The notes under the pieces are model-generated. The model was not told where the DNA came from, made no database searches, and saw only the letters and a program-made list of their open reading frames with translations. 64,000 nucleotides of DNA from Drosophila miranda (lineage: Eukaryota; Arthropoda; Insecta; Diptera; Drosophilidae), in assembly GCF_003369915.1 (NCBI RefSeq), contig NC_046675.1, positions 6,200,001 through 6,264,000 on the forward strand. Direction: 5' to 3'. Positions 38,722 to 51,110 of this stretch are shown piece after piece. The position numbers were made by a program, and so were the translations under genes. Position 1 is the stretch's first letter. The number at the start of each line of letters is the position of its first letter.

Positions 38722-41700
38722 AACAATACAACAACAACAACAACAACAACAACAGCAACACCAACAACAACAGCAACCCTATATATGATATCAGTTATAA
38801 AGCAGCCACACAACATGGAAGTTACAGCCCCAGCAACATCCAATAATAATAATAATAATAATAATAATTTCACTCGTCGATGTCCTGGAGAAGATCTAGA
38901 TCCAAGTAACAAAACTCTTAAAAGCAATAAATTCCCTTTAAAAGAATTGTATAAACCATAAGAACCTACAGCTAGAGAAAATTCTGAGAGATCCTTAACT
39001 TGCTTTAGATATAAACGCATTCATTTCGGAACCAAACCGATTTCCGTTCTGTTCATTTGATTCATTCGAAATAGCTTTAACAACAAACAAACAAATATTG
39101 CAGAATCAGTACCAGTATCAGAGTCGGAATCGGTATCGGTATCGGAAGCAGCAACAAATCAGTCAAGTAGAGTATATATGTATCTGTATGTATGTATGTA
39201 TGCCAACACTTATATAGCCTGTGCAGCAGCAGAATTTTAAAAGAAAAATTTCTTCATTTAACCGATTTCCTCCCCCCCAAGAACCATTTTTAAAATCAGA
39301 AAAGATCAAACCCGTATAAACTCGTAGATAAACAAAATCGAAGTCGAATCGTTTTAAAAGTTCACAGAAAAAGTATAACGAAAACAAATTAAGTCTCATA
39401 GCGTTTTTAACTTGAAATCGAAACAATAATTGAGCGCATATAGCAAAAAAAAAAAAACAAAACAAAAAACCGAAAAACGATATATAAATTTAAAAATATA
39501 TATATTTATCTATAACTATATAGAGAGAGCAGTCTAAGCCCAGTACGGATTGATTTTAAATCTTAAGCAGCATGTAGCACCTTTTTATACATTGAAATTG
39601 AATTGAATTGCGTAAAAAAAACCAAACAAAACAAAACAAAAAACAAATTCGAAATCGATTCGACTATATACAGAAAGAGAAGAGAGGAGGAGAGGAGCCT
39701 TAAGCAAAATTAACACACAAGCAAATAGTGCACAAGCGATTTCCCTTTACTGTATATAACCACACAGCAATAAGGAGCCAGCAAGACATATGGGAAACCA
39801 GTACATATATACGAGAGAGATCAGATTCAGATTCAGGTTCAGATGAATATTGATGTGTACTAAATTAAAAAAACAAAAAATGTTTAATATTGTAGGGACT
39901 TCGAGAGACAACAACAAGAATTCAAAGTGAAAAGCAAAGCTTAATGAAGAAACATTGACTGACAAAAAACAAAAACAAAACAAAAAGTAAGAAAACAAAA
40001 AAAATATAAATTAGATTGATTGAATTGATATGAGAATGATAAGAAAATACATACAAAAACAAAAAAAAAACAAAAAGAATATGTAAATGCACCCAGCATT
40101 ATTATATAATGACTGGCAGTGGCAACTGGCAAAGACTTTCTGCATTAATTGGAAAACACAAAAACTATTTTTTAACGAACCCTAAGTCTTAGGCAACTTC
40201 AAATCAATTAACTGGCAGAAGAAAAAGTATATATGTAGGGTTAAAAAATTGCACATAAACACACACACACACACAAATGTGCAGATGGTTCCGGCAAAAG
40301 CAAATCCCGGAGAATATATCTGCCAATTGAAGCAACGAATTAGAAAGACAACAACCGCAACACACACATCACAAGCAGTAAAATTAAAAGTAAAAGTAAA
40401 ATTAAAACTAATAATAATAACGATGAATATTATGAATTTTAATAACAAAATAACGAATACTTAATATTTACACATATAAACATACAAATTGTGCTTAACT
40501 TTCAAAGAAAAAAACATAAATAAGAGCAAATTATGAAAGAAAGAAATCAATTAGCCGACGCTCGATTGCGTTTTAGCAGCAAACCTAAACAATTCATAAA
40601 ATTCTAGAAATTCTCCTTAAAAGCCTCTCAACTAATTAACAATTCAGACTCAAAACTCTCTCCCAATTTTATTGACGAACTCATCTAAGCAGAACTGCTA
40701 CGCACATATGATATTATATGATATGATATGATATGATATGATACGAATGAAAGTAACGCCCCACACCTACATACATATATAGCGAACCTAACTGTAACTC
40801 CATGCCATGCCTACAAACAGCACACACACACACACACACGCGTGTCAAAAAAAGAAAATACTTTTATATAGGAAAATCAATTATCAAGCAAAAACTTGCC
40901 TATCATTTATTTAGATTACTTTGCGAAATTCACAACCAAAAATCCCTTTATTTTTTGTTGAAATTTATCTGTCGTTTATGTCTGCGTTTCCGCTATTGCT
41001 AGATCTCAAGTAAAGCAACAAGTTAATTAATATATATATATATATATATTATATAAAAAAGAAAACAAAACAAAACAAAACAAAAAGAATATATAAATTA
41101 GTTTTAAACTAACAAAAGAATACTTCCAATTTTGAACTCAAGTATAAAGCGAATACAAAACTGTTGGCCGTTGACGAAGGACAAGGGCGCGTGTGTTTTA
41201 AAACGTATCTATGAACATTGTTCAGCATAAGCCTAAAAAACACCAGTTTTTTAAATTACCAGTACACACAGACAAACAAACACACACACACACAGACACC
41301 AAGCAGTTGCCTACAGTTAAAAAAAAAATAAATAAAAATAAAAATAAAAACGATGAGAACTTGCGCAAAATTTGCAAACCAGCAAAGAACTTTAAATACA
41401 ATACATAATATTAGCCACAAACAATAAGAGGAAAATATACAACAAATTCTAAATGACCATAGTTAAGATTAAATTTAGTAACACTCACACTCACACACAC
41501 ACACAACACCAAAACATATACACACACACACACACATAATGTTTAAAGTAAACTGTCTTTGTAGGAGAAGGAAGAGAAGTGTGCGCCATTTTCTATCTAC
41601 AATAACAAGCAAAACAAAAAAAATCACTTAAATATTTAACCATCTTTTTAAAATAATTTTTGATAAGTTTCCTTAGGAGTTCTTCTTAAAGGATCTACCT

Positions 41701-43120
41701 TTTCCCGATCGAGAGCAGAGGTTGCCCTCGAAAAAGAAAGGGGAGAAATCATTTAAAACTTTTATTACGTTTTTTTTCTCTCTTTAAACACACACAAACA
41801 CAACAAATGAGTTACTTTTTTAAGGATATTAACGAAAAAAAAAAAGAAAAATTCTTCAACGCCGCGTATTTTTATCATGCAAAATTTTCGATTTTTCGCC
41901 TGTGAAATTTTCCACATATTTGGTGACTTTGAACCTTTGAACCCACTTCAAATTGCAAATATATACATATAACTAATTTTAACGATTTGTTTAATTCGAT
42001 AACTGTACTGATTTTATATTGTTTTAAATTTGTAATTTAATTTGTAAGTTTTTATTGTTAATGTGTTTTTCTATTGTAAACTAAAAACTAAACTAAAACT
42101 GTAAACCAATTGGCAAATTGTTACACACTCCGTTAAAGTTTTCCGATTTCGTTGAACTTGATGAAAATTATGATTAATGAAATTATCACCAAAATTATGT
42201 GCCGTTATTTGGAAACCATTTCTTTGGAAGCCTGAAATTTTCCCCATATCCTTCCTGAAACCCATCCCCGCCTCCCCGCTCCCTCCACCCAAAAAATCCC
42301 CTAATTGTGTTAAATATTGTAATTTGTAATTTTTGTTTTAATTTTTTTCGGGAAAGCAAAAACGTTTGGCAAAATTAGTTTTTAATTTGAATATTTAGTT
42401 TTGTTTGTGCGCTTAAGTTTTCAATAGTATGTTATATATATATATTAAACTATATGAATATTAATTTTTAGCAAAATATTTTTACGACCTAACGCATAAA
42501 GCCCTAATGTTAAATACTTAACGTACTAATTTGTTTAGCTTTTTAATTGGTTTTACATTTTTGTGTATTTGTGAAGAGGACGCGCAAGCAAAATTAATCT
42601 TTGACCCCATAACAACAGCAACAGCAAACAGCAACAGCCATAACTGTAACCGTGTGTAAATTGAAACTTTCAACAACAATACAAGTAATTACAACTACAA
42701 ACAAAAACAAACAAAAAATACAAATTTAAAAGAGGAAATCCAAATAAAACATAAGAGAAAGCAAGGTGGACAACAAAATTGAAAAACTGCGCATGGAAAC
42801 TGAGCGAAAAAAATGAAAAACTTTACATGAATTGTGATGATGCAAAGGCAAGATTTAATCATAATTACTAAATCTATATATACATGCATATATATATATA
42901 TTAAATATATATACAGTAAATATATATATATCTTTCTCTATAAATATATATATATATATATGAGTATATAATGTATATGTAGGCGTAGGAGTGTATAATC
43001 TAACTTAACTTTTAAACAGACTGCGTACGTATTAAAAATTTTTAAAATTAATTTGTGTAAAATGTTTTAAGTTTTGAAAAATTGGCAAATAAAGAAAACA
43101 ATAAAAATTAATAAATCAAA
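38722..43120 (+). other. Syp 3' UTR
   Basis: About 4.4 kb of A/T-rich sequence without coding frames between the Syp stop and a cluster of three AATAAA signals. It contains (CAA)n at about 38726-38775, (TAA)n at about 38838-38868, ATATG pentamers at about 40706-40742, (TA)n near 41028-41050 and a long AT tract at about 42875-42962. A long 3' UTR fits an mRNA with tightly controlled expression. Several internal AATAAA motifs allow shorter forms. Confidence 0.55.
43088..43115 (+). terminator. Syp distal poly(A) signals
   Basis: Three AATAAA hexamers at 43088, 43100 and 43110 in about 30 bp. They are the last such cluster before the sequence changes character near 43150. A further group near 43920-43970 could serve as a more distal end. 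Confidence 0.45.
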
Positions 43121-44083
43121 ACACGACGATCGCATTGTAAATTGAAATATACACAAAGACTCGACCTATTCCAAATTTACCTATTCCACACCTTTTCAGC
43201 AATCAAAATCAATCCGATCATGTATATTTCAAGAATTGGCCTAAGAGCAAGCGCAACTGTTTATAAGGAAAGAGCCAGCCAGACAGGGGGCAAGTGACAG
43301 GATGCCAGGATCTGCAACAATCAGGTCTGGGCAGTTTCCAAAGTTTTTTTTTCGTTTTTCGTATACTCGTAAGGACACGATTTGTATGAGGACAATATCT
43401 GTTTCGGACATACTCGTACACACAATTTAGGTTTAGCTTTTGCCACATTTTGTATCGACTTTTTTTAAACAATTTTTTGTTGTACTCTACATTTATAGTT
43501 TGTGTGTGTTTTCTATGCTTTTAAATTACATATATATCGAATCTATCGCATCATTTTATAACTGATTGATTTAACGACTAATTGATAAACATCACAGCAG
43601 ATTTGCATACGATTGAGTACATGCCACACGTACATATGAGAGGGATTCATAAACCGTGAACGTAACGTCGCCAATTATTACGATATAAAATCAAGAGATG
43701 AAGAATTAAATAATAATAAAAACAAAACTCAATAAGCAATCAGAATTCATTGTAGGAGCAGGCAGAAAGAGAAAGAGAAAGCGAGGTAGGAGAAACAGAA
43801 CAGAAGCAAAACTTTTACGTCTTAATAAACAATTATTGTTAACGAAGAAATTAAAAGTGAGAGAAGCATATTGTACTAAAATATTTGATATACATACATT
43901 TGTTATTATTTGTAATATGAAAATTAAATAAAATTGCATCCAGATAATAAAAAATGAAATAAATAAAGAATGCAAAGATCGTCTAATGCTCAATATCCCC
44001 CCTACCCCCCATGAAAAACTGCCACACTTTGATATCAAAAATAAATTACGCTTTATTTTTGGACACTTAAAGCTTAACAATAT
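43121..44083. other. Convergent spacer between Syp and Fancd2
   Basis: No gene recognised; minus-strand frames here have no known similarity. Further AATAAA-like motifs (43920-43970) could extend the Syp 3' UTR. TTTATT at 44052-44057 is the probable Fancd2 poly(A) signal on the minus strand. Confidence 0.5.
44052..44057 (-). terminator. Fancd2 poly(A) signal
   Basis: AATAAA on the minus strand, 27 bp past the Fancd2 stop codon. This implies a very short 3' UTR. Confidence 0.55.
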
Positions 44084-47000
44084 TTAGAAACATTTACTGC
44101 GCGACGAGGACTTGCTGCGAGTTCCACTGGTGCTCGGTCTGGTGCCGGAACTAATGTTGCTGATGCCAATGTCCGCTCCCATTACTGTCTCGTCCACACT
44201 GGTGTCGTCTGCGGGCAGCTCTTCGTCGCTGTTCTCCTCGCTGACGAAGGAGCCCACTGGCGTGATGATAGAGTCCCCGTGCAGATCTCTGTTGATCATA
44301 TTGCCCATGTGGAAGGCGGAGTGACAGTTGTTGGCTGCCAGGAGAGCCTTGACTCGAAATACCAGCGTCTCTATGGTTTCGCGAAGACTGGGAATGTAAC
44401 TTATGATGGCGGTATTTTTTATGGACTTCGAATGACAGCATAGCTGGTGCAGGAACCTGGTCACCTTCTGCAGCTCGTGGAGAAACTTTGTCAGCCTCTC
44501 TGGATCCTCACGCACTATCGTCTCCAGCACGGACACGCCACGATGCAGCAAAAGCTTCAGAAATAGCTGTGAATGTTTGAGGAATAGCCCGAAATTACGG
44601 GGCTGCTCCACCAGCTGCACTATATTGAGCAATCCATTCAGCAAGTCCACCGTTGACTCCCACAACCTCAAGCGATCTCCTTCCTTGTTCCCGCTCAGTT
44701 CAGCATTCAGCGAGTGTATTAGCACCTCACACAATCCACGAAACAGCAACGGAAAGTTGGCTCTGAAAGATATTCTGTATCAATTATCGTTCGAATATTA
44801 ACCTATAGGCATCGCTTACTTCTTGAAGTTGGGAAAGGAAATCAGTGCCTTGTCCTTTGTGTTTAGTATCTTGCACTCCTTGATTAGCTCATTCAGAAGT
44901 TCGTTCTGCCGCGCAAAGGTAGAATCCTTGAGGAAACCCTTAATCAGCTCATCTAGATATATATTACACTGCGCTCCTTTGTCCAGGTTGCTTGAGAAGT
45001 GGAACCACTTACGGCGCAGCAGCTTGTCGCAGAGTACGCCTGAAAATCATCAAATTAAAATCATATTTTTCCTGAATACGACACTCCTACGTACGTGTAT
45101 CTTCGGCTAGCCGGGACCTCGACTGACTGGCATCGTCCCCAGTGGCTCCAAGTTTCCGCAGACTGCACAGCAGTCGGTGCAGTTGAACAGCCGTACTCAG
45201 ATTTAGTACCGATTTCTCGTACTTCAAAAAGTAGTCGAAATTCAAGGTGGCAAGCTGGGGAATAGTTTGCTTTTTATATTTCCGGACCTCCTGACTCGGA
45301 AGATGTGATGTGTGAAATATGTACAGGGATTCTGGCAGTAACGAAAAAGAGATGAGTATTCATAAGATAATGATATAGTAGCCAACGAACCGTGCAGCTC
45401 TTTGGCGTGCGTCTCATCGCTCCATCCGCTCCAGGAGAAGTACAAGGCAAAATATTGAATACATAGGCCAAAGCAGGTCTTGATGTAGTTGAATCGTTCC
45501 TTGAAAAGATCCAAATTGCTATACACATTGTTGACTTTAGCCAACTCCTCATCTATGGCTTTTGCCAGGACGTTTAGGTGATTGTTTAAATCAACCATCG
45601 ATTTACATATATCATGTATAAAGCTCTCTGGACTGACACGATGCGGATGGAGAAAAACTGAATCAAGCGAGTCCTGCTGGTCATAAACTGTGGCCTTTAG
45701 TTTCTGGACCACATCTTCGAGCAGGAAACGTAGCTCCAACAGCCCTAAGGCGTTTCCTTTTTCCTTATCCTCCAGTGGATAGTTCAAGGATAGCTGTTGC
45801 TTCTCCAGCAGCACCAAAATGCGAACATCCATGGGTCTGTACTTCTCACGTGGTCCGTACAGCTGCTCAAAGTCTATTTTGGTTTTGTTGGTCTTGCAGG
45901 GAGCCACCTTGATGGTAAAGTCCCCCAGTGTGGTTTGATTACAGGTGTCGTCCTCCTCCATTGGGGTCTCGTGGACCTTGGCTCCGTGGGGTTTGCCGCC
46001 CTGCCGTTTCTGGAGAGTGACTTTCTGCTTTGAATAGTCGAGGAACTGGTATGGAGGAGCAACAAAGTCAGCAGGCGCATGGGTCAAGAGCGACTTGACC
46101 CTCTGCTCTATGCGTATTAATTCGCCCAGACGTAGCAGCACTCTTTCGCGAGTGCCACGATGTATCTGAGTGGCGAACGCACTGATTGTGACTCTTATCC
46201 AGTTGATAGTATGGAAATAAATGCTGAGTATATGTTTCTGCTGCTCCCCGTCATAGTTGTCGAAGATGGCCATGTAGTTGTCGTCCTCGAAAAACGAGGG
46301 CAGTACAATTGCGCAACCAAGCAAGGCATTGATCATCTCCAGGCTACCACGGTAGCTATTCTGGTGTAGCATTCGCACAAGGTAAAACAGCGGCGTCATC
46401 ACATATATTGACTCAGTGGCACTGTAAATTCGATAAATTAGCAAAGTGCAAACAAAGGATACACTCGGTTTCGGTACTCACTCGTTTTTGGGCGACAAGA
46501 CAAGCTCGGATATATTTATGCCAATGCTGAGAACCTCCGATTCCGTATTTACATTCGATTCGTCCAGTTCGTTGATATTCTTTTGATATTCCAACTGGAT
46601 ACCCCTTTGAAATGTTTGGAGTTAGTTGGGAGTACAACTTCAATCGAAGATACTCACTTGATCGGCTTTGGAGTGTTCTCGGTAGCGAAGCTCTGCTGAA
46701 AGCGAAAGGTCATCAGCTCACAGAGCCACATGGTAAAACCTTTATCGTTCCAGTATGAAGATATGGGACATCTCTGAGAAATAACCGTGGCCAACTCTTC
46801 GTAGAACAGCGCCAGGGACTCAGCACTGTTCATGATGGATGATTCGGTGAGAGCTGTGTGGTGGAGAAAACAGTTTCGTGTGTGTTTGAGAATTTTCACT
46901 ATTTACTCACTTATCAAATTGGCTGCCACTTTGGGGCGACCGTCGGGCAAACCGTCTATGGAATCCACAACGGGGGAGAAGTTACCATCCTCGTCCTCGT

Positions 47001-49304
47001 CGTCCAAACTCTTCTTCTCAGTGCATGAAATGGCATTTATTAGCTGCACGCTGCCAATGATGCCTTGCTTCTTCACATATTCGGTTCGATTTATCAGCTG
47101 CTTTTTCACCACCATTTCGACTTGCTCCTGCAGCGGCCCTGACTCGGGTAGTTTTGGCTCGGGAAAAGCCAAATTGCAAAGGATTTCCATGGCCAGGCGA
47201 GTCTGCGGCAGTGTTAGGTCACTCAACCGATCTAGCATTGGCAGGAAGAGAGGCGCGCAGTTCTGCACATCCTTGAAGCTCTTGCGCAGCAGCTCGCGCA
47301 GCAAATGCAATGCCATTGTGGTTAGATGCTGGGACGACTTATCACAGGCCAGCTCCAGCAGCTTCCTCAGAATATTCTTCTGAATTGAGGTAAAAATCTT
47401 AAAGAGTACGCTGCGGTAAATGATACATTAGCCCAAGCAACCGAGTGCACAATATATCTATACCTGTACGAGGATTTTGCAAACTCTGAGACAGCTACGT
47501 TCTTCTCGCACATAAAGCCGTGCAGTATGTGCATCAGTGTGTTAATATGTTGTTCCAAAATGTGCGGATAGTGCAGCTTAACGCCCTCTAGAATGTTTAC
47601 TGAGATTTGGTTCAGCTTTATGCGTCGGCGAAGCTGTCAAGAACGTTAGGTCGTTAGTTTGAAATGAACATAGAGAGGGGTTCAGTCTACTCTACTTACA
47701 ATATTCTCAATGTACAAGGAGTTATCTTCATTCACATGAATCAGCAGCAAAAGCATTATTAGGTCCAGGGCACTGCAAAGACGTACAGCTGTAGAATCAA
47801 GTATTCATTCATTTGTTTGCACTGAACTAACGTGAAGCCGTCTGCGGGCAAACTCGCTATTAGTCTCTGCCACATTTGATAGAATCGCTTGGAGCGTATT
47901 AGGCCTAGTTCCAGAAAGCCAAAAAGGTCCAGTTGCGACTTCTTATCGTTGGCTGCCGCCGGTGCGCTACTGTCATTAAGAGCTCTGTGACGCCAGTTGA
48001 ATATTTCGCGCAGTGTGGAAACCAGCTGTTAAATATAAATCTCGGTACAGTTCAGTCCTAGAAGGATTGGATTAATAGATCTTACCTCCCGCACACTATC
48101 ATCTGTGTCCAGTTTAAGACTGTTCAGCAAAAGCCTTATAAGGTGCGGCAATGTCTACAGAAACAGGCAGTTAGAAATAAATGCAGAATATAGTTTTGGA
48201 TTTTGTGTACCGTGTCTGGACAGGCGCCACTTGTTGTGAACTCTAGAATGCGCAGGCGCAGCTTGTCTTGGGTCTTGGCTGAGAGCGAAAGGTTTCTCAA
48301 TGTGTGCACTGTGATCATATGGAAGAGCTCTTCGCTGCAGGAATAGTTGATACTGCCAAAAGAAGAGAGTGAGTTTGCCGTACACGATTGTTGTTGTGTC
48401 AGCTTACAAGAGCAGCTCGACAAATGCATCGTGCATGCTGGCATCGAGCACAAACTCGGCATTGCTGATGATATCCAATTTAGACGAGTCGGTGGCTCTG
48501 TTGAAGATACCCTCGATTCGCTGATAGATCTGCTCCTTGTGGGCAAGAGACAGATAGCGCATCTGGGCCAGCATCAGAGGCAGCAATGGCATTGCAATAG
48601 CACCCTGGCCCGTGATAACTTGATCCGATGTGGCCACCTCTTCCATTCGGTTCAGGAGCACCTCCAGGCAGGGATCCCGCATAAAATCGATCATTAGAAA
48701 GTTCATGAACATGCTGTTCTGCGACTGATATATCTGCTCCTCTCCAGCTGCATCCACAGTACAGCCAGTCAGAAGTTTCTGCGACAACTTGGACTTGGGC
48801 GCCATGGCAGTGTTGAGACCCGACTTGAAAGTCTCCACCTTGTCGGCATAGGAAGGGGCACTCATGAATATTTCTCGCAACTTTGAAACTATCGAGACAT
48901 GGTCACAGGACAGCACAAGGGTGTCGCCCTGATCCAATTTCACCCCGGCTCGTATCAGGACGAGCTCGAAAAAGTTGTTTGGCTGCCGCGACAGACTCAA
49001 CGGGTTCCGGCTGGAGGACTGTGTGCGCCCCAGAGTTGCGGCCAGGATGGCACTGTGCTGTGATAGAAAGCGTTGCGTATGCTCCTGAGAGGCCGGTATG
49101 TTCTCCTCGCTGCCACTGCCAAAAGACGTCACAGAAACATCCGTTCTGTCGCCGGTTTCGTTGTCCGCCGGACGCTGCAAAAAACACATTTGTATTCACG
49201 AACGATGCAACAGTTTCAATTGATCTTACTGGTATCTTGATTGACCTATTTTCATCGATTGTATTCAGTGGCTTCTGGCCACGTTTCTTGTATTTCCGAT
49301 ACAT
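44084..49304 (-). CDS. Fancd2: Fanconi anaemia protein FANCD2
   Basis: FANCD2 pairs with FANCI and is mono-ubiquitinated on chromatin to direct repair of DNA interstrand crosslinks. Fourteen exons, all phases consistent: 49304-49230, 49174-48408, 48352-48211, 48154-48086, 48025-47832, 47772-47700, 47633-47464, 47410-46911, 46853-46658, 46604-46482, 46421-45391, 45331-45095, 45040-44820 (within 1 bp) and 44762-44084. The product is about 1490 residues, close to the fly protein. Family landmarks are the helical-repeat solenoid, the N-terminal FELVLIRAGVKL region and the segment YVKKQGIIGS at about 608-617, whose lysine (610 or 611) corresponds to the conserved ubiquitination site. The C-terminus is acidic, then Ser/Thr/Arg-rich (RPSTSGTRSKSSSRSKCF). 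The start ATG at 49304 is the first in the open frame; introns are mostly 50-80 bp. I see no break in the gene. Confidence 0.95.
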
Positions 49305-50386
49305 AATTAACAACAAATCTCATAAATTGTGCAAAATAAACAACAAGCGAAAATATATATCGTAAAAGGCGCAATTCCTGCGGTGTTAAACAGTACTGCC
49401 CACCAGTGATGCCAACATTTTTCATTTAGCAAAATAAAGCTGATTTATTCCAAAATATTAAAAAGCTAGAAATCATGCTAACCTCTGAAAGAGAGTAAAA
49501 ATAAATTAATGATACTATTTATTCTTACACCCGGTATTCAAAGATCAAAATATGAAGCTGAAAAAATAATCTAGAAGGATTTCAACAACTGTTTCCAATA
49601 TTTTGCTTCCCTCTAGTTGACTTTGTAAAAGGCTAGATCTGACTGAAAAGAAGCTGATTTGGAAACACTGCTACGCGCAGCAATCGAAGACGCTTACCAG
49701 CACTGAACAGCCGTTGGCGCACTGGTGTAAATTCAAATATTTATTCAAAACATTCACTACATGATATATAAAACTAATTATTGTTTTTAGATGTATATAT
49801 TTTGGTATTCATATGTGATAAGTTAGTATAAAATGTTGTAACCATGTGTTCGCTTAATTGTAGGAGCCGGAAGCATGTTCCAAAAATTGCTAATTGTTTC
49901 TAGAAGCACATTAGTGCCCGCCTAATGGAAAAATCCAACGTAATATTATAATTACTTGTTCATAAAGTTATTTATAATTTTAAAGACTTCCATTTGAATT
50001 TTTAAACTGGGGTGCTGTCTTTTGATAATTTTGAATATAATTCCTAGATGCATTCTCAACGTTTTTAAGTGCAAAAAAAAATCTATTGTGTCATATAGAT
50101 TTATAAAAAGGAAGTACAACATGAGTTTAAGTGATTATGTCAGAAATTGACTTATGTCGAGATTATCGTATATCATATATCTCTTTCGTACCTAGTTCAT
50201 AGAAAATCACTAATTTGGCGTTGCTTTCAGTATTGCTATTCAATTTAATCTCTCCTTGATGCCCTTTCTATCACACCAATGCAGTCCATATCGGATAATA
50301 TGCGATTCTCCTCAATACTGTTCCTCGAGGAAACCCAATCCAATCGGTTTCCAACGTATTCAATAAAGTCCATGTTCAACATTAAA
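49305..50386. other. Spacer between Fancd2 and Erg28
   Basis: AT-rich, no ORF of note. It must hold the Fancd2 promoter (just upstream of 49304) and the 3' end of Erg28. No TATA box stands out. A motif GCCCACCAGTGATGCCAAC near 49400 resembles the CAGTGnTGCCAAC-type sequences common near fly promoters, but I assign no function. Confidence 0.4.
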
Positions 50387-51092
50387 TTATTGCTTTTTCG
50401 TGCGCCTTCGCTTGTAGCCCGTCATTTGCTTTAGCAATTGCGAGTTCTCATCATCCAGATCCATATTGGGCTCCCATAGGCGCAGTCGTCTGGGTATGTA
50501 AATCAGTCCCAAGAGTGTAATAGCTGGCCAAAAAGAATATCATTAGTAAACCTGAACGAAAGTTTAATAAAATTAATTAATGCATACAATTCAGTACGCA
50601 TGGGAAGATCACGTAAAAGTTGAGGGTGCTCGAGCGAAAGTAGAGGGCCTCAGTGGCATAGAAGACCATGGTAAGGGCCAAAGAGCAGCCGCCCATGCTT
50701 ACAACACTATTATACAAAAATAGAAAATGATTACTTCCCCCTCCCGTTACTCCACTTGTTATACTTACGGTCTGTAATGGATGTAGAGGGTGCAGTGGAC
50801 TAGTGCAATTGCCTTCAGCAGGCAGTACATGCCAATGATACGGGATATGGTGTAGTCCCCTGGAAATTGAGCCACACACAGAACACAGATCAAATATTGC
50901 GATGCGATGTGGCGATGTGGCGTGTGGCATGTACTCACCCTCGATGAACTGCGTGTCGCTATGATCGCCCAGGAAGCTCCTTCGCTCGATATAACTACGA
51001 AATGCGGTTCCCAGGTCCATGAACGCCACAAAGGCTATCCATCCTCGGAACGCATAGAGCAGGCGCTCGCGTGGTCGGCCGGACGACTGCAT
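50387..51092 (-). CDS. Erg28: Ergosterol biosynthesis protein 28 homologue
   Basis: Erg28 is a small polytopic ER membrane protein that in yeast tethers C-4 demethylation enzymes. Insects cannot make sterols de novo, so its role here is likely as a scaffold for other ER enzymes (inference). Four exons in phase: 51092-50939, 50859-50769, 50706-50588 and 50523-50387, giving 166 residues. Visible landmarks are the N-terminal LLYAFRGWIAFVAFMDLGTAFRS, a central segment with ISRIIGMYCLLKAIALVHC, a third hydrophobic span (LALTMVFYATEALYFRS) and a basic tail TGYKRRRTKKQ. An in-frame ATG at 51110 would add six residues. I prefer 51092 because it has a purine at -3 and 51110 does not. Length fits the family (about 140-170 residues). 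Confidence 0.85.
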
Positions 51093-51110
51093 GGCAGCCC
51101 TAAAAATCAT

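Noticed and set aside
43218..43472. Minus-strand ORF of 84 codons between Syp and Fancd2
   Set aside because: No recognisable motif, no splice context, and it lies in a convergent 3' spacer.
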